A stretch of 64,000 bases of DNA from the NCBI GenBank assembly GCA_000242815.2, contig AHHB01000021.1:157658-221657 (forward strand), written 5' to 3'. Source of the stretch: Janthinobacterium lividum PAMC 25724 (GTDB lineage: Bacteria; Pseudomonadota; Gammaproteobacteria; Burkholderiales; Burkholderiaceae_D). Below the pieces are notes generated by a model, which saw only the letters and a list, made by a program, of their open reading frames with translations, made no database searches and was not told the DNA's origin. Every line of letters starts with the position of its first letter. Positions within the stretch are counted from its first letter, which is position 1. This document shows, one piece after another, positions 1 through 8,339 of this stretch. The position numbers were made by a program, and so were the translations under genes.

Positions 1-2
1 AG

Positions 3-1772
3 GACGTGACGGCCATCCTGACGCAAAGCGCGGGTCACAGCATCGTGCCTGTGAACGTGACCTTGCCGAACGAAAAGCTGGCCGCCGTGGAAGGCATGCT
101 GGTGCGCTTCACGCAACCGTTGACCGTGTCGCAAAACGCCTACCTGGGCGCGCGCGGCGAACTGAGCCTGTCGGCGGGACGGCGCGAAGTGCCGACCAAC
201 CGTTATCCGGCCGGCTCGGCCGAAGCGCAAGCCTTGATCGCCGCCAATGCGGATAACCTGATCGTACTCGACGATGGCATTTTCGTCACGCCGTCGAGCA
301 TTCCTTACATCGGCCAGGATGGCACCGTACGCAGCGGCGACACGGTGTCGGACTTGACGGGCGTGGTCGATTTTGGTGCTATCGGCGGCGGTGGCGCCGC
401 GTATAAACTGCAGCCGACGCAAGTGCCGCAGTTTTCGCGCGACAACTCGCGCACGGCAAGGCCGGAGCTGTCGCCAGGCAACGTCAAGGTGGCCAGCGCC
501 AACGTGCTGAATTTCTTTACGACCTTTACCAATGGCAATAATATTTTTGGCCAGACGGGGCAGGGTTGTACTTTGGGCAGCTCGACTGCCAAGAGCAATT
601 GTCGCGGCGCCGATAATCTGGCCGAGTTCTTGCGTCAGCGTGACAAGATCGTGGCCGAGCTGCAAGCTATCGACGCGGACGTGGTGGGTTTGATGGAAAT
701 CCAGAACAATGCTGAAATAGCCGTCACCTATCTGGTCGAGCAGCTCAATGCGGCCATTGGCGGCGTTACTTACGCGGTGGTGCCGAAGCCAGCAGCGACC
801 GGCACGGACGCCATCCGTGTGGCCATGATCTACAAGCCTGCCAAGCTGGGCCTGGTGGGTGGTGCTTTGTCGGACGCCAATGCCATCAACAACCGTCCGC
901 CGATGGCGCAAACCTTCCGCGCCGCGAATGGCGAAAAATTCTCGCTCGTCGTCAACCACCTGAAATCGAAGGGTAGTTGCCCATCGACTGGGCTCGATGC
1001 TGATCAGAACGATAGCCAGAGCTGCTGGAACGCCACGCGCGTGAAGCAGGCACAGCGCCTGATGGGCAGTTTCGTGCCGCAGGTGGCCGCTGCCGCCGGC
1101 GACGCCGACGTGCTGGTTATCGGCGACTTGAATTCGTATGGCGCGGAAGATCCGATCCAGGTCATCACAGGCGCCGGCTTCGTGAATGAACTCGAGCGCT
1201 TCGTGCGTCCGTCGGGCATGCCGTATTCGTATGTGTTCGGCGGCCAGAGCGGCTACCTCGACCATGCGCTGGCGAGTGCCTCGCTGAGCCCGCAAGTGGC
1301 CGGCGTGGCCGAATGGCATGTGAATGCGGACGAGCCGGAAGTGATCGACTACAACATCGATGCGGCCAAGCCGCAAGACTTGTACAACGCCTTGCCTTAC
1401 CGCGCCTCGGACCACGATCCCGTCGTCATCAGCCTCGACTTGCAACCCGCCTACCGCGATATCACGGCCGGCGTGGCGCAAGCCAGTTCGGGCCTGACGT
1501 ACAACCGCGTGACGCAAAAGTACACGGGTACATTTGCCTTCACCAACAAGGGCACGACGGCCATCAGCGGCCCGTTCCAGGTGGTGTTCGGCGGCTTGCC
1601 GGCCGGCGTGACCCTGGCCAATGCCAGCGGCAGCCATGCGGGCGCGGCCTTTGTCAGCGTTAATGCGGCCAGCCTGGCGCCCGGTGCGACCGCATCGTTC
1701 GCCGTCAGTTTTACCAATCCGTCGAAAGTGACGATCAATTATTCCGCCAGCATCTTTGCCGGCAAATTCTAA
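3..1772 (+). CDS. ExeM/NucH-type extracellular endonuclease, 5' end cut by window
   Basis: C-terminal 588 or so residues of a secreted DNase of the endonuclease/exonuclease/phosphatase superfamily. The reading frame is open to the first base of the window, so the signal peptide and N-terminal lamin-tail/OB-like part lie outside it. The visible N-terminal 150 residues resemble the accessory domain that precedes the catalytic domain in ExeM proteins. The catalytic domain starts near residue 160 (ANVLNFF) and shows the metal and catalytic residues of the family: the Glu of LMEIQNN (about 231), NHLKSKG (317-323), GDLN (373-376) and ASDHDP (467-472). About 110 residues after it form an Ig-like or fibronectin-like tail. 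No PEP-CTERM signal ends the protein. The next gene follows after 9 bases, probably in the same operon. Likely role: extracellular DNA degradation and nutrient scavenging; substrate preference cannot be read from the sequence. Confidence 0.85.
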   Translation, partial: DVTAILTQSAGHSIVPVNVTLPNEKLAAVEGMLVRFTQPLTVSQNAYLGARGELSLSAGRREVPTNRYPAGSAEAQALIAANADNLIVLDDGIFVTPSSIPYIGQDGTVRSGDTVSDLTGVVDFGAIGGGGAAYKLQPTQVPQFSRDNSRTARPELSPGNVKVASANVLNFFTTFTNGNNIFGQTGQGCTLGSSTAKSNCRGADNLAEFLRQRDKIVAELQAIDADVVGLMEIQNNAEIAVTYLVEQLNAAIGGVTYAVVPKPAATGTDAIRVAMIYKPAKLGLVGGALSDANAINNRPPMAQTFRAANGEKFSLVVNHLKSKGSCPSTGLDADQNDSQSCWNATRVKQAQRLMGSFVPQVAAAAGDADVLVIGDLNSYGAEDPIQVITGAGFVNELERFVRPSGMPYSYVFGGQSGYLDHALASASLSPQVAGVAEWHVNADEPEVIDYNIDAAKPQDLYNALPYRASDHDPVVISLDLQPAYRDITAGVAQASSGLTYNRVTQKYTGTFAFTNKGTTAISGPFQVVFGGLPAGVTLANASGSHAGAAFVSVNAASLAPGATASFAVSFTNPSKVTINYSASIFAGKF

Positions 1773-1781
1773 GGAACTATC

Positions 1782-2420
1782 ATGTTGACTACGAAACTAC
1801 ATCTGACCCTGCGCCGCGTCGCGCTGGCCGCCATGCTCGCCGCCAGCAGCAGTGTGGCGCTGGCGGACCCGCTTGGCTATCACGTGGAAATCGATACCCG
1901 CGCCTTTTCCGGCGCCGGTTTCCTCGACTTCGCCTTTATCGCTGGCAATGACCCTGCGCCGGGCGCCAGTGCCACCTTGAGTCATTTTTCGGGCGCGTTC
2001 GGCGCACTGGAATCGAAGGAAGGCAGCGTCAGCGGGAGCTTGCCCGGCACTTTGGTCTTTGGCAATAGCGGTGCCTACAACGACTGGTTTCATCATGTGA
2101 CCTTGGGTGGCAAGTTCGGTTTCAACATCGTCTTTAGCGGCGATTTCCTGAACAAGTCCGGCAACGTGGGCACGACCTTTGGCGTGGGCTTGCTCGATGC
2201 CTCGGCCACGTCCTACCTGGGCAATGTCAATGGCAATTTGCTGCAATTCGAACTGACCCCGCTCAACGGCGGCTTGCCCGCCAGCATAGCCGGCAGCACC
2301 TACGCCAGCATCGCGACGATCTCGGCGGTGCCGGAAGCGTCGGAATGGATGATGTTGACGGGCGGCCTGGCACTGATCGGTTTTGCCCTGCGCCGACGCC
2401 AGTCTGTTACGCCAGCATAG
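1782..2420 (+). CDS. NF038129-like PEP-CTERM sorted surface protein
   Basis: A 212-residue exported protein. It has an N-terminal signal peptide (about residues 1-28, ending in VALA) and a C-terminal PEP-CTERM sorting signal: VPEAS, then a hydrophobic segment (about 190-203), then LRRRQ. This is the tripartite signal read by exosortase. The central region with YHVEIDTRAF and HFSGAFGA resembles the NF038129 family as I remember it. Function unknown; proteins with this tail are processed at the membrane and often end up in the exopolysaccharide matrix. The start has a good ribosome site (AAGGA) and lies 9 bases after the nuclease gene, so the two are likely cotranscribed. An intrinsic terminator follows at 2434. 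Confidence 0.8.
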   Translation: MLTTKLHLTLRRVALAAMLAASSSVALADPLGYHVEIDTRAFSGAGFLDFAFIAGNDPAPGASATLSHFSGAFGALESKEGSVSGSLPGTLVFGNSGAYNDWFHHVTLGGKFGFNIVFSGDFLNKSGNVGTTFGVGLLDASATSYLGNVNGNLLQFELTPLNGGLPASIAGSTYASIATISAVPEASEWMMLTGGLALIGFALRRRQSVTPA

Positions 2421-2433
2421 TCCTTGCAACGTG

Positions 2434-2468
2434 AACACAGCGCGCCCATGGCCCGCTGTGTTTTTTTT
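2434..2468 (+). terminator. Intrinsic terminator of the nuclease/PEP-CTERM operon
   Basis: Nine-base arms AACACAGCG (2434-2442) and CGCTGTGTT (2454-2462) separated by 11 bases, running into eight T residues (2461-2468). It lies 13 bases after the stop codon of the PEP-CTERM gene. Confidence 0.85.
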
Positions 2469-2495
2469 CATCAAAAATCTGACTCCGGTTGAAAC

Positions 2496-2517
2496 CCCGT
2501 CCTTCAGGGCGGTAGCG
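2496..2517. other. Possible remnant of an IS200/IS605-type element end
   Basis: ACCCCGTCCTTCAGGGCGG-like imperfect hairpin. Similar hairpins are common at the ends of IS200/IS605 TnpB elements. No transposase or tnpB reading frame is present nearby, so this would be a relic. A second hairpin with 11-base arms (2732-2742 and 2750-2760, one mismatch, loop ATATAAA) lies on the other side of the MITE-like element. Recognition is from memory of family ends and is weak. Confidence 0.3.
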
Positions 2518-2533
2518 AAGGAGTAAATTTCCC

Positions 2534-2711
2534 GGCACCGACCGTAATGCCGTTAAGTTAAGAGTTTTGGCCTGATTGATGAGCGCCAGTAAATTCGCTC
2601 AACCCAGAGGCAAAGAGCTGGGGTCGGACCCTCAGGGTCCGACCCCAGTCCTTGTTCTTGGGCTAAAAATAGCATCACTAACGCTAACTTAACGACATTT
2701 GGCACCGACCG
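2534..2711. mobile_element. MITE-like element (156 bp) with 11-bp target duplications
   Basis: The core is 2545-2700. Its termini are inverted repeats of 16 bases matching at 14 positions (TAATGCCGTTAAGTTA at 2545-2560; the complement of 2685-2700 is AAATGTCGTTAAGTTA). It is bracketed by a perfect 11-base direct repeat GGCACCGACCG at 2534-2544 and 2701-2711, the hallmark of transposition. Inside lie a 15-base perfect inverted repeat around a single central base (2618-2648, arms CTGGGGTCGGACCCT) and a smaller one (2580-2585 with 2596-2601). It contains no reading frame, so any movement would need a transposase in trans. Confidence 0.75.
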
Positions 2712-2731
2712 GGCGATTTCCTACGTAGCGC

Positions 2732-2760
2732 TTGGGGAGGGGATATAAACCCCTTCCCAA
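2732..2760. repeat. Strong hairpin in the 2421-2869 gap
   Basis: Arms of 11 bases with one mismatch flank ATATAAA. No protein-coding gene was recognised between 2421 and 2869. That stretch holds the operon terminator, a possible IS200/IS605 remnant, the MITE-like element and this hairpin. Confidence 0.5.
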
Positions 2761-2869
2761 GCTTATTGAATCGACAGGCCCATCGGCCTGGAGCCATTCA
2801 ATTGCTTTTCAGGCTGTTGCATTTCCTGATGGACCATCGGCGCGGCATCGCGCTGCGCCTGCTCAGCCA

Positions 2870-3328
2870 TTAGCGCTGGTCTTGCGGCGGGGCCTGTTTC
2901 TTTCCATGGCTGTCGCTAGTATGCGTGTGTTCGACGCTAGTGGGCGATACCTGCGCCACGTCCGGGCTCGCTCTCAGGCGCGCCACCTCGTCCGGCGTCA
3001 GCATGGCCGCGAAGCCGTTCAGAGTGACTGTGTAGCGGTATTGCACGGGCGCCCCGGCCACTAAGGCCAGCACGGCGCGCTGGCGCTCTTCCAGGTAGGC
3101 CGTGTAGCGGCGCGCCGCCTCGCTGCCGGTGTCGAGGCGACTGCCCTCCGAGACGGTGGGAACGAGGCCGGCTACGCCCCCCGTGTACGAGGCCAGCGGC
3201 GCATCCTTCAATTGCACGATGTAGCTGTGTCGCGCTTGCTGCGCCGGTTTTTGCTGCTCCGTCTGCACGGCACCGGCCAGGCCGGCGACTGCGGCAATGA
3301 TGATAAATATCCAGTTTTTCGAGGGCAT
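2870..3328 (-). CDS. Stand-alone I9 inhibitor (subtilisin propeptide-like) protein
   Basis: A 152-residue exported protein that consists almost only of a peptidase S8 propeptide (inhibitor I9) domain. After a hydrophobic N-terminal segment (about residues 6-20), residues about 33-118 align closely with the propeptide of the protease encoded just upstream: both have YIVQLxDxPxASY, a GSRLD/GGRLD segment, APVQYxY and LNGFxAxLT. The last 25 residues are hydrophilic and His/Ser-rich. There is no catalytic domain. The start at 3328 was preferred because GGAAAG lies six bases upstream; an in-frame ATG at 3364 has no such site. The protease gene ends about 115 bases upstream with a terminator between them, so it may have its own promoter. 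Likely role: inhibitor or intermolecular folding helper for the neighbouring protease, as in fungal I9 inhibitors. This is inference. Confidence 0.7.
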   Translation of the reverse strand: MPSKNWIFIIIAAVAGLAGAVQTEQQKPAQQARHSYIVQLKDAPLASYTGGVAGLVPTVSEGSRLDTGSEAARRYTAYLEERQRAVLALVAGAPVQYRYTVTLNGFAAMLTPDEVARLRASPDVAQVSPTSVEHTHTSDSHGKKQAPPQDQR

Positions 3329-3394
3329 GGCAGGCTTTCCAGGCGGTTGTGAGGTCGTTGTCATGCCGATTCTACGCTTGTATCGGCGCCCCAT

Positions 3395-3421
3395 AAAAAA
3401 GCGCGCCCCGTAGGGCGCGCT
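3395..3421 (-). terminator. Intrinsic terminator of the S8 protease gene
   Basis: On the minus strand AGCGCGCCC and GGGCGCGCT enclose TACG and run into six T residues. It lies 24 bases after the protease stop codon and upstream of the I9 gene, so it should reduce cotranscription of the two. Confidence 0.85.
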
Positions 3422-3444
3422 GTGTTGCCGATCCAACGGTGTGC

Positions 3445-6400
3445 TTACAGCTTGGCGTCTGTTTTCACGTTGCGCATGCTCGGTACGGCCAGCGGCAGCG
3501 GGCTGTTCGTTTCCACGGACAGTACGGTGGTGGAGGCCGCCGCATTGTTTCCATCAAGGAAGACCACGCCGCCCAAGTAGCGCTTGCCCGTTTCCAGCGC
3601 CGACCAGCTAATGCCGGCCGTGGCACTGCCGCCCACATACACCTTGCCTGGCAGGGTAGCTTTCAGGTTGCCGCCTTTGTCGGCCGTCGTGACGACCGCT
3701 GACGACAGGCTGAAGCCGGTCGATGCGCCGTTCGCCAGCGCGTAACCGACCACGCACAACTTGTAGCTACCTGTCGCCGGGGTAGTCACACTGATCGACT
3801 CGTTCGAGCCGGAATTGGTCGAGGTGGCAACGGTCGCTCCAGCGCTGTTGAGTAGCACCAGGTCGAGGTCATTGCCGGCGCCTTCCGTGGTGTCGCGGTC
3901 GAAGGTTTCGAAGCGTGCCACCACCGTGTTGGCGGGAATGCTCACATTGACCACGCGCACGCCGCTGCCGCCTGCCTTACAAGCGGTGACTATCTGCGCC
4001 AACGTTTCCACGCTACCCTGCGGGGCCTGGCTGATGCTTTGCTCGCTGCGTGCCACTTCCTTCAGGCCGCCCGTCGCCGCGCCGACCTTGCCGGCAAAGC
4101 CGGTGGACAGAGTCAGCGAGCGCAAGCCGCTGACCTTGTCGGCCCGCAGCAATGCCGGCGACTGCACCGCGCGACCCGAGCGGGCAGTGACGGGGCTGCG
4201 GACCGTGTGCACGCCGTCGCTCCACACGAGGGCGCCGTACTGCCATGCGTTTTCCGGCGCCGTGGTGCGCGTCAGCGTCACGGTAAACGACTTGGTTTCT
4301 CCGGGCGCCAGCACCAGTGTGGCAGGCGCCACCGCCACGCTATAGCCGCTGACCGAGGCGCTGGCTGTGTAAGTGGCGCTGCTGCTGCCCACGTTGGTGA
4401 CGCGGCGCGTCACCGTTTGCACGCCCAGCACGTTGCCGATGGTGATCGACGGCACGTTCAGGTTGTAGCCGGCAATGGTGCCGCCCGCACATTCTGCCGT
4501 CATGCCGACGCCGCACATGTATTTTTTGTAGTCAGCCAGGCTGGCGTCATACACGAGGCCTGGATCGGCGGCCTTGTTCGGCGTCACGTGGCCGGCGCCC
4601 TGGCCCCATGGCAGGATGCCGCGCGCGTCACCGGTCTGGGTGTCGGGCAGGGTGGTGCTGCCGGTGGTCATCAGGGCCGACTTGATGGCGGCAGGGCTCC
4701 AGCCAGGATGCTGCTGGCGCAGCAGGGCCGCCAGGCCGGCCACGTGCGGGCTGGACATCGAGGTGCCTTGCAGGAAGACATAGGCTTGCGCCGGCGTCAG
4801 GCTGCCATCTTGCACCGCGTCGCGCTGCGCGCGCGACAGGGCAGGCGAACCGCCGGCCAGGATGTCCACGCCAGGCGCGGTGAGGTCGGGCTTGAGCAGA
4901 TTGGCGTCGTACAGGTTCGGGCCGCGCGAGGAAAAGTCGGCCACTACGGGGGCGGCAGGGCCGTTGCCCGTGGTGACGAAGCGCGAGATGGCCGCCGTGG
5001 CCGCTCCCGTTTGCGCCTGGGCGTTGATCAGCGCGCCATCGGCGGCGCTTACATGCACGGCCGGCAGCACGTGCGGATCCGATACCAGGCCCAAGCCCGT
5101 ATCGACCAGCACCATGCCTACGCCACCGGCGTCGCGCACGGCGACGCCCTTGTCGGTGCGCGCCGTGGTGCCGCGCAAGCAGCTGACGACCTTGCCTGCG
5201 ACCTTGGCCGGATCGAGCAGGGCTACGCCGCCATTGTCGCCGGCGCGGTAGCACAGGGCCAGTTTTTGCGCATCGGCACCGGGCAGGCCCGCATCTTGCG
5301 CGCGGATCAGGGTGCTCGCTGGCAGCGGGTTGTAGTTGAGCGAGGCGCCCGTGTACCTGGCGCCATTGCCCAAGGTCACGCTGGCCTGGTTGGCGCGGTT
5401 GTGCGTCGAGGCGGCCACTGTGGTGATCCATGGGCTGACGTGGGCCACCGTGTTCGCCGGTCCCGCGTTGCCGGCCGAAGCGGCAACGAAGACGCCCGCG
5501 TTCGACGCGTGCAGGAAGGCTTGCTCGACGGGGTCGTTGACGCTGCCGCCGCCGCTGATCGAGTAATTGATCACGTGTACGCCGTCCTGGACGGCTTTTT
5601 CAATCGCCGCCACGCTGTCGCCGCCGTAGCAGCTATTTTTTGCGCCCGTCGGCTGCGTGTCCAGGTTGTAGGACCAGCACACTTTGTAGACGGACAGGCG
5701 GGCGCGTGGCGCCACGCCGGAAATGGCGCCCAACGGCGCGCCGTTTACGGTCACTGGCACGCCCGCATTGCCGCCCGCGGTGGACGAGGTGTGCGTGCCG
5801 TGGCCGCCTTCGCCGCTGGGGTTGCCAACGGAATCGCGCGGTGAGGTGAATTCGCTCCAGTGCTGGATCTTGTCCGTTTCGGTCAGGCGCACGGCATTGA
5901 AGTATTGCGCGCCGAGCAGCTTGTTATTGCAGTGCTCTTGTGTAAAGCCCTCGCCCGTCTGGCAGCTGCCCTTCCAGGCGGCAGGCGCGGCGCCGTATGC
6001 CAGCGTGGCGTTCGGGTCGAAGGTAGGGATGCCGTTGGCGTCGACCTTGTCCGCATACGACAGGTTTTCCGGCCACACACCGCCATCGACGATGCCGATG
6101 ATGATGTCTTCGCCTGCATGCTGCTTGCCGCCCAGCTGGCTCCACAGGCCACCGGGCTGGTCCAGTCCCAGGAAGGTTGGCGTGTAGTTAGTTTGCAGTG
6201 CGCGCGGCTCGTCGGGGGCGATGCTGGCCACTTCGCCGCTGGCCTGCAATTGGCGCACTTCGGCATCGGTCAGCAGGGCCGAAAAACCGTTGAGGACGAT
6301 CTTGTACTGGTATTGCACGGGGGCGGCGGCGACGAGCGCTTGCACTCGGGCTTGTTTCTGCTCGAGATAGTCGCCGTACAGCTGCACTTCCGCGCTGGCC

Positions 6401-6597
6401 AGGTCGAGGCGGCCGCCGGCAGCAGGCTGGGTTGCACCGAGGCCTGCTACCGAGCCGGCGTAGGAAGCGATCGGCTTATCGGTCAGTTGCACGATGTAAG
6501 GACGGCGCAGGTCGTCGGCCTGGGCCTGGAAGCTCAGGCTGGCAAACAGACTCAGTACGGCGAGTGACATGGGACGTAAAGCGGGACGGAAGGTCAT
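3445..6597 (-). CDS. Secreted subtilisin-like serine protease (S8) with PA insert and PPC-like tail
   Basis: A 1050-residue secreted protease. It starts with a signal peptide (about 1-27, ending AQA), then an I9 propeptide (about 33-130). The S8 catalytic domain runs from about 160 to 660 and contains the triad: Asp171 (GIVDGG), His266 (GGHGTH) and Ser613 (GTSMSSPH). A protease-associated (PA) insertion lies between His and Ser at about 440-545. After the catalytic domain come a fibronectin-like domain (about 690-800) and a PPC-like beta domain (about 890-965, with GNDLDLVLL), typical of extracellular proteases that are trimmed at the C-terminus. AGGA lies seven bases before the ATG. The propeptide is duplicated as an independent gene downstream. 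Likely role: extracellular protein degradation. It may be exported by Sec and then by a type II system; which one is not shown. Confidence 0.92.
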   Translation of the reverse strand: MTFRPALRPMSLAVLSLFASLSFQAQADDLRRPYIVQLTDKPIASYAGSVAGLGATQPAAGGRLDLASAEVQLYGDYLEQKQARVQALVAAAPVQYQYKIVLNGFSALLTDAEVRQLQASGEVASIAPDEPRALQTNYTPTFLGLDQPGGLWSQLGGKQHAGEDIIIGIVDGGVWPENLSYADKVDANGIPTFDPNATLAYGAAPAAWKGSCQTGEGFTQEHCNNKLLGAQYFNAVRLTETDKIQHWSEFTSPRDSVGNPSGEGGHGTHTSSTAGGNAGVPVTVNGAPLGAISGVAPRARLSVYKVCWSYNLDTQPTGAKNSCYGGDSVAAIEKAVQDGVHVINYSISGGGSVNDPVEQAFLHASNAGVFVAASAGNAGPANTVAHVSPWITTVAASTHNRANQASVTLGNGARYTGASLNYNPLPASTLIRAQDAGLPGADAQKLALCYRAGDNGGVALLDPAKVAGKVVSCLRGTTARTDKGVAVRDAGGVGMVLVDTGLGLVSDPHVLPAVHVSAADGALINAQAQTGAATAAISRFVTTGNGPAAPVVADFSSRGPNLYDANLLKPDLTAPGVDILAGGSPALSRAQRDAVQDGSLTPAQAYVFLQGTSMSSPHVAGLAALLRQQHPGWSPAAIKSALMTTGSTTLPDTQTGDARGILPWGQGAGHVTPNKAADPGLVYDASLADYKKYMCGVGMTAECAGGTIAGYNLNVPSITIGNVLGVQTVTRRVTNVGSSSATYTASASVSGYSVAVAPATLVLAPGETKSFTVTLTRTTAPENAWQYGALVWSDGVHTVRSPVTARSGRAVQSPALLRADKVSGLRSLTLSTGFAGKVGAATGGLKEVARSEQSISQAPQGSVETLAQIVTACKAGGSGVRVVNVSIPANTVVARFETFDRDTTEGAGNDLDLVLLNSAGATVATSTNSGSNESISVTTPATGSYKLCVVGYALANGASTGFSLSSAVVTTADKGGNLKATLPGKVYVGGSATAGISWSALETGKRYLGGVVFLDGNNAAASTTVLSVETNSPLPLAVPSMRNVKTDAKL

Positions 6598-6633
6598 GTA
6601 GGATTTCCTGTAACGGTGGCGGAAAGGGGAAAA

Positions 6634-7392
6634 TCAGGCTTGCTGGCGGCGACGCGCCGCGAAACCAACGCATGCCAGGCCGAGCAGCAGCATCGCGTAG
6701 GTCGATGGCTCAGGTACCGAAGCGACGATATTGTCGAGCGCGAACTGGCCCTTGTTGGTACTGAAGGCGTTGCAATTGCCGGCCGTGTTACAAGTGAAAC
6801 CGAAGAAGGCCAGCGAGGCGAATTGCTGGCTGCCGAAGTTGGCGCTGGTGTTGTAGTGCTGGAACTGGAAGTTGCCGCCGACTGGGCCGCCCAGCTGATA
6901 CGTTTCATACAGGGAAGAACCGTTAGCATAGAAGCCTTGCACGCGCAACAGACCTGCCACCGCCGGGTAAGTAACACCCTGGGCGTAGCCGATGAAGCTG
7001 GCGTCGAAGCCTTGCAGGCTGATACGGCCGCCCGGGTTCAGTGGATCGAGGTAGGCGATGCCATCGTTGAGCGATGCATAGTAATTGCTTGTATTGTTGG
7101 TCGGACACGCCATGCCGCAGGCGGCCGGGTCCGTGCCGTCGTACACCGCGCCGACCAGATCGCCAAAACTGGCACCAGCCGCATTCGAGGCACCCGTGAG
7201 CCGGAATTTTCCGATTTCCAGAGCGCTGCCATGGCCGACATACTGGCTATCGAGATTGTTAAAATTGATCACATCAGCCATGGCGGCTGGTGCGCAGGCG
7301 GCGGACAGGGCCAGAATGGCGGCGCCGGTCCATTGTTTGGCGGAGAAAGGACTTGCTGCGGAAACTACCTTCGGATGCACGATACGAGTCAT
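6634..7392 (-). CDS. PEP-CTERM protein, QFxxD (NF038120-like) family
   Basis: A 252-residue exported protein with a signal peptide ending near residue 40 (AAMA) and a C-terminal PEP-CTERM signal (VPEPS, hydrophobic stretch, AARRRQQ). Just before the signal it has QFALDNI, matching the QFxxD motif used to name one PEP-CTERM family. Two Cys pairs occur (about 113/117 and 216/223). The molecular function is unknown; such proteins are exosortase substrates of the envelope or matrix. It lies 36 bases upstream of the S8 protease on the same strand, so the two may be cotranscribed. No exosortase gene is in the window. Confidence 0.8.
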   Translation of the reverse strand: MTRIVHPKVVSAASPFSAKQWTGAAILALSAACAPAAMADVINFNNLDSQYVGHGSALEIGKFRLTGASNAAGASFGDLVGAVYDGTDPAACGMACPTNNTSNYYASLNDGIAYLDPLNPGGRISLQGFDASFIGYAQGVTYPAVAGLLRVQGFYANGSSLYETYQLGGPVGGNFQFQHYNTSANFGSQQFASLAFFGFTCNTAGNCNAFSTNKGQFALDNIVASVPEPSTYAMLLLGLACVGFAARRRQQA

Positions 7393-7857
7393 GAATTTTC
7401 CCTTGGTGATTATGTAGGATGCAATATGCTTTGCGTTTGGCTGCTTTTTTCTGCGCGGTTAGACACTACGAATACGCAGAAAAGCGATTTTTACTATAGC
7501 AAAAGCGACAATTCTATTGTTTTATATTCTTGCAAATTTAATTTGAAAGTTACAAATAATGAATGAATAATATTCATCGTGTACTATGATTTGGTAACCA
7601 AAAGTAGATGGTTTTCGGATTGAAAATAGTCGAGTAATCCAGCAGCCAACGCAGCGCGCGCGGCACGGCGGCCGTTTCGCGCGCACGCGATGGTTTCCCC
7701 CTGCAATTTGTTGTTCGCAGTACAAATAAAAGATTGTATTAACCATAAGCGGCATGGTAGGCTGATAAGGATCGGGCAAGCGCGTGTCGCCCGGGTGCGG
7801 CGATTCGCCGCGCGTAGCGATGCAATGGATTGAAGGCAGGCGATAGGGAGTTAGCGG
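7393..7857. promoter_or_regulatory. AT-rich divergent intergenic region upstream of the secretion operon
   Basis: A 465-base gap between the leftward PEP-CTERM gene and the rightward gspG. The part from about 7440 to 7620 is much richer in A and T than the flanking genes and must hold the promoters for both directions. It contains a short inverted repeat, ATGAAT/ATTCAT (7563-7577). No individual promoter could be assigned with confidence, and no gene is recognisable here. Confidence 0.4.
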
Positions 7858-8301
7858 ATGCATGCAGCACACAGGCAGAACCTTGCGGCAACACGCGATG
7901 CGCGTGGTTTTACCTTGCTCGAATTGTTGGTCGTGATCGTGATCATCGGCTTGCTGGCGGCCTATGTCGGCCCCAAATATTTTGCCCAGTTGGGCAAATC
8001 GGAAGTGACAGTGGCCAAGGCGCAGATCGAGGCGTTTGAAAAATCCCTCGATACCTATCGCCTCGACGTAGGGCGCTATCCCACCACGGAAGAGGGCCTT
8101 GCCGCGCTGCTGGCCGCGCCGCCCGCCGCCGGCACGCGCTGGAATGGCCCCTACCTGAAAAAGGCCGTGCCACTCGACCCGTGGGGCCATGCCTATCAAT
8201 ATCGCGCGCCCGGCAGCAAGGGCGAATATGACATCGTTTCGATGGGCAAAGATGGCCAACCTAGCGGCAGCGGCGACAATGCCGACATCAGCTCGCAGTA
8301 A
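7858..8301 (+). CDS. gspG: Major pseudopilin GspG of a type II-like secretion system
   Basis: A 147-residue pseudopilin. A short basic leader (18 residues) ends in RG, followed by the mature N-terminus FTLLELLVVIVIIG. That is the prepilin peptidase site with Glu at mature position 5. The C-terminal domain keeps GspG features: YRLDVGRYPTTEEGL, the PLDPWG loop, and YDIVSMGKDGQPS near the calcium-binding end. It is the first gene of the secretion operon, 38 bases before gspF. It should polymerise into the pseudopilus in the inner membrane and periplasm. The prepilin peptidase must be encoded elsewhere. Confidence 0.92.
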   Translation: MHAAHRQNLAATRDARGFTLLELLVVIVIIGLLAAYVGPKYFAQLGKSEVTVAKAQIEAFEKSLDTYRLDVGRYPTTEEGLAALLAAPPAAGTRWNGPYLKKAVPLDPWGHAYQYRAPGSKGEYDIVSMGKDGQPSGSGDNADISSQ

Positions 8302-8339
8302 GGCCTGCGCGCTTACTCTTTCTCCACGGACAAGCCATC

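Noticed and set aside
2732..3064. 110-codon frame on the plus strand after the MITE
   Set aside because: No ribosome site and no family; overlaps the I9 gene on the opposite strand.
4039..5844. 601-codon open frame opposite the S8 protease
   Set aside because: High-GC antisense shadow; Arg/Gly/Ala/Gln-rich with no motif, while the minus strand has a complete protease.
7522..8259. 245-codon minus-strand frame over gspG
   Set aside because: Shadow of gspG and its upstream region.
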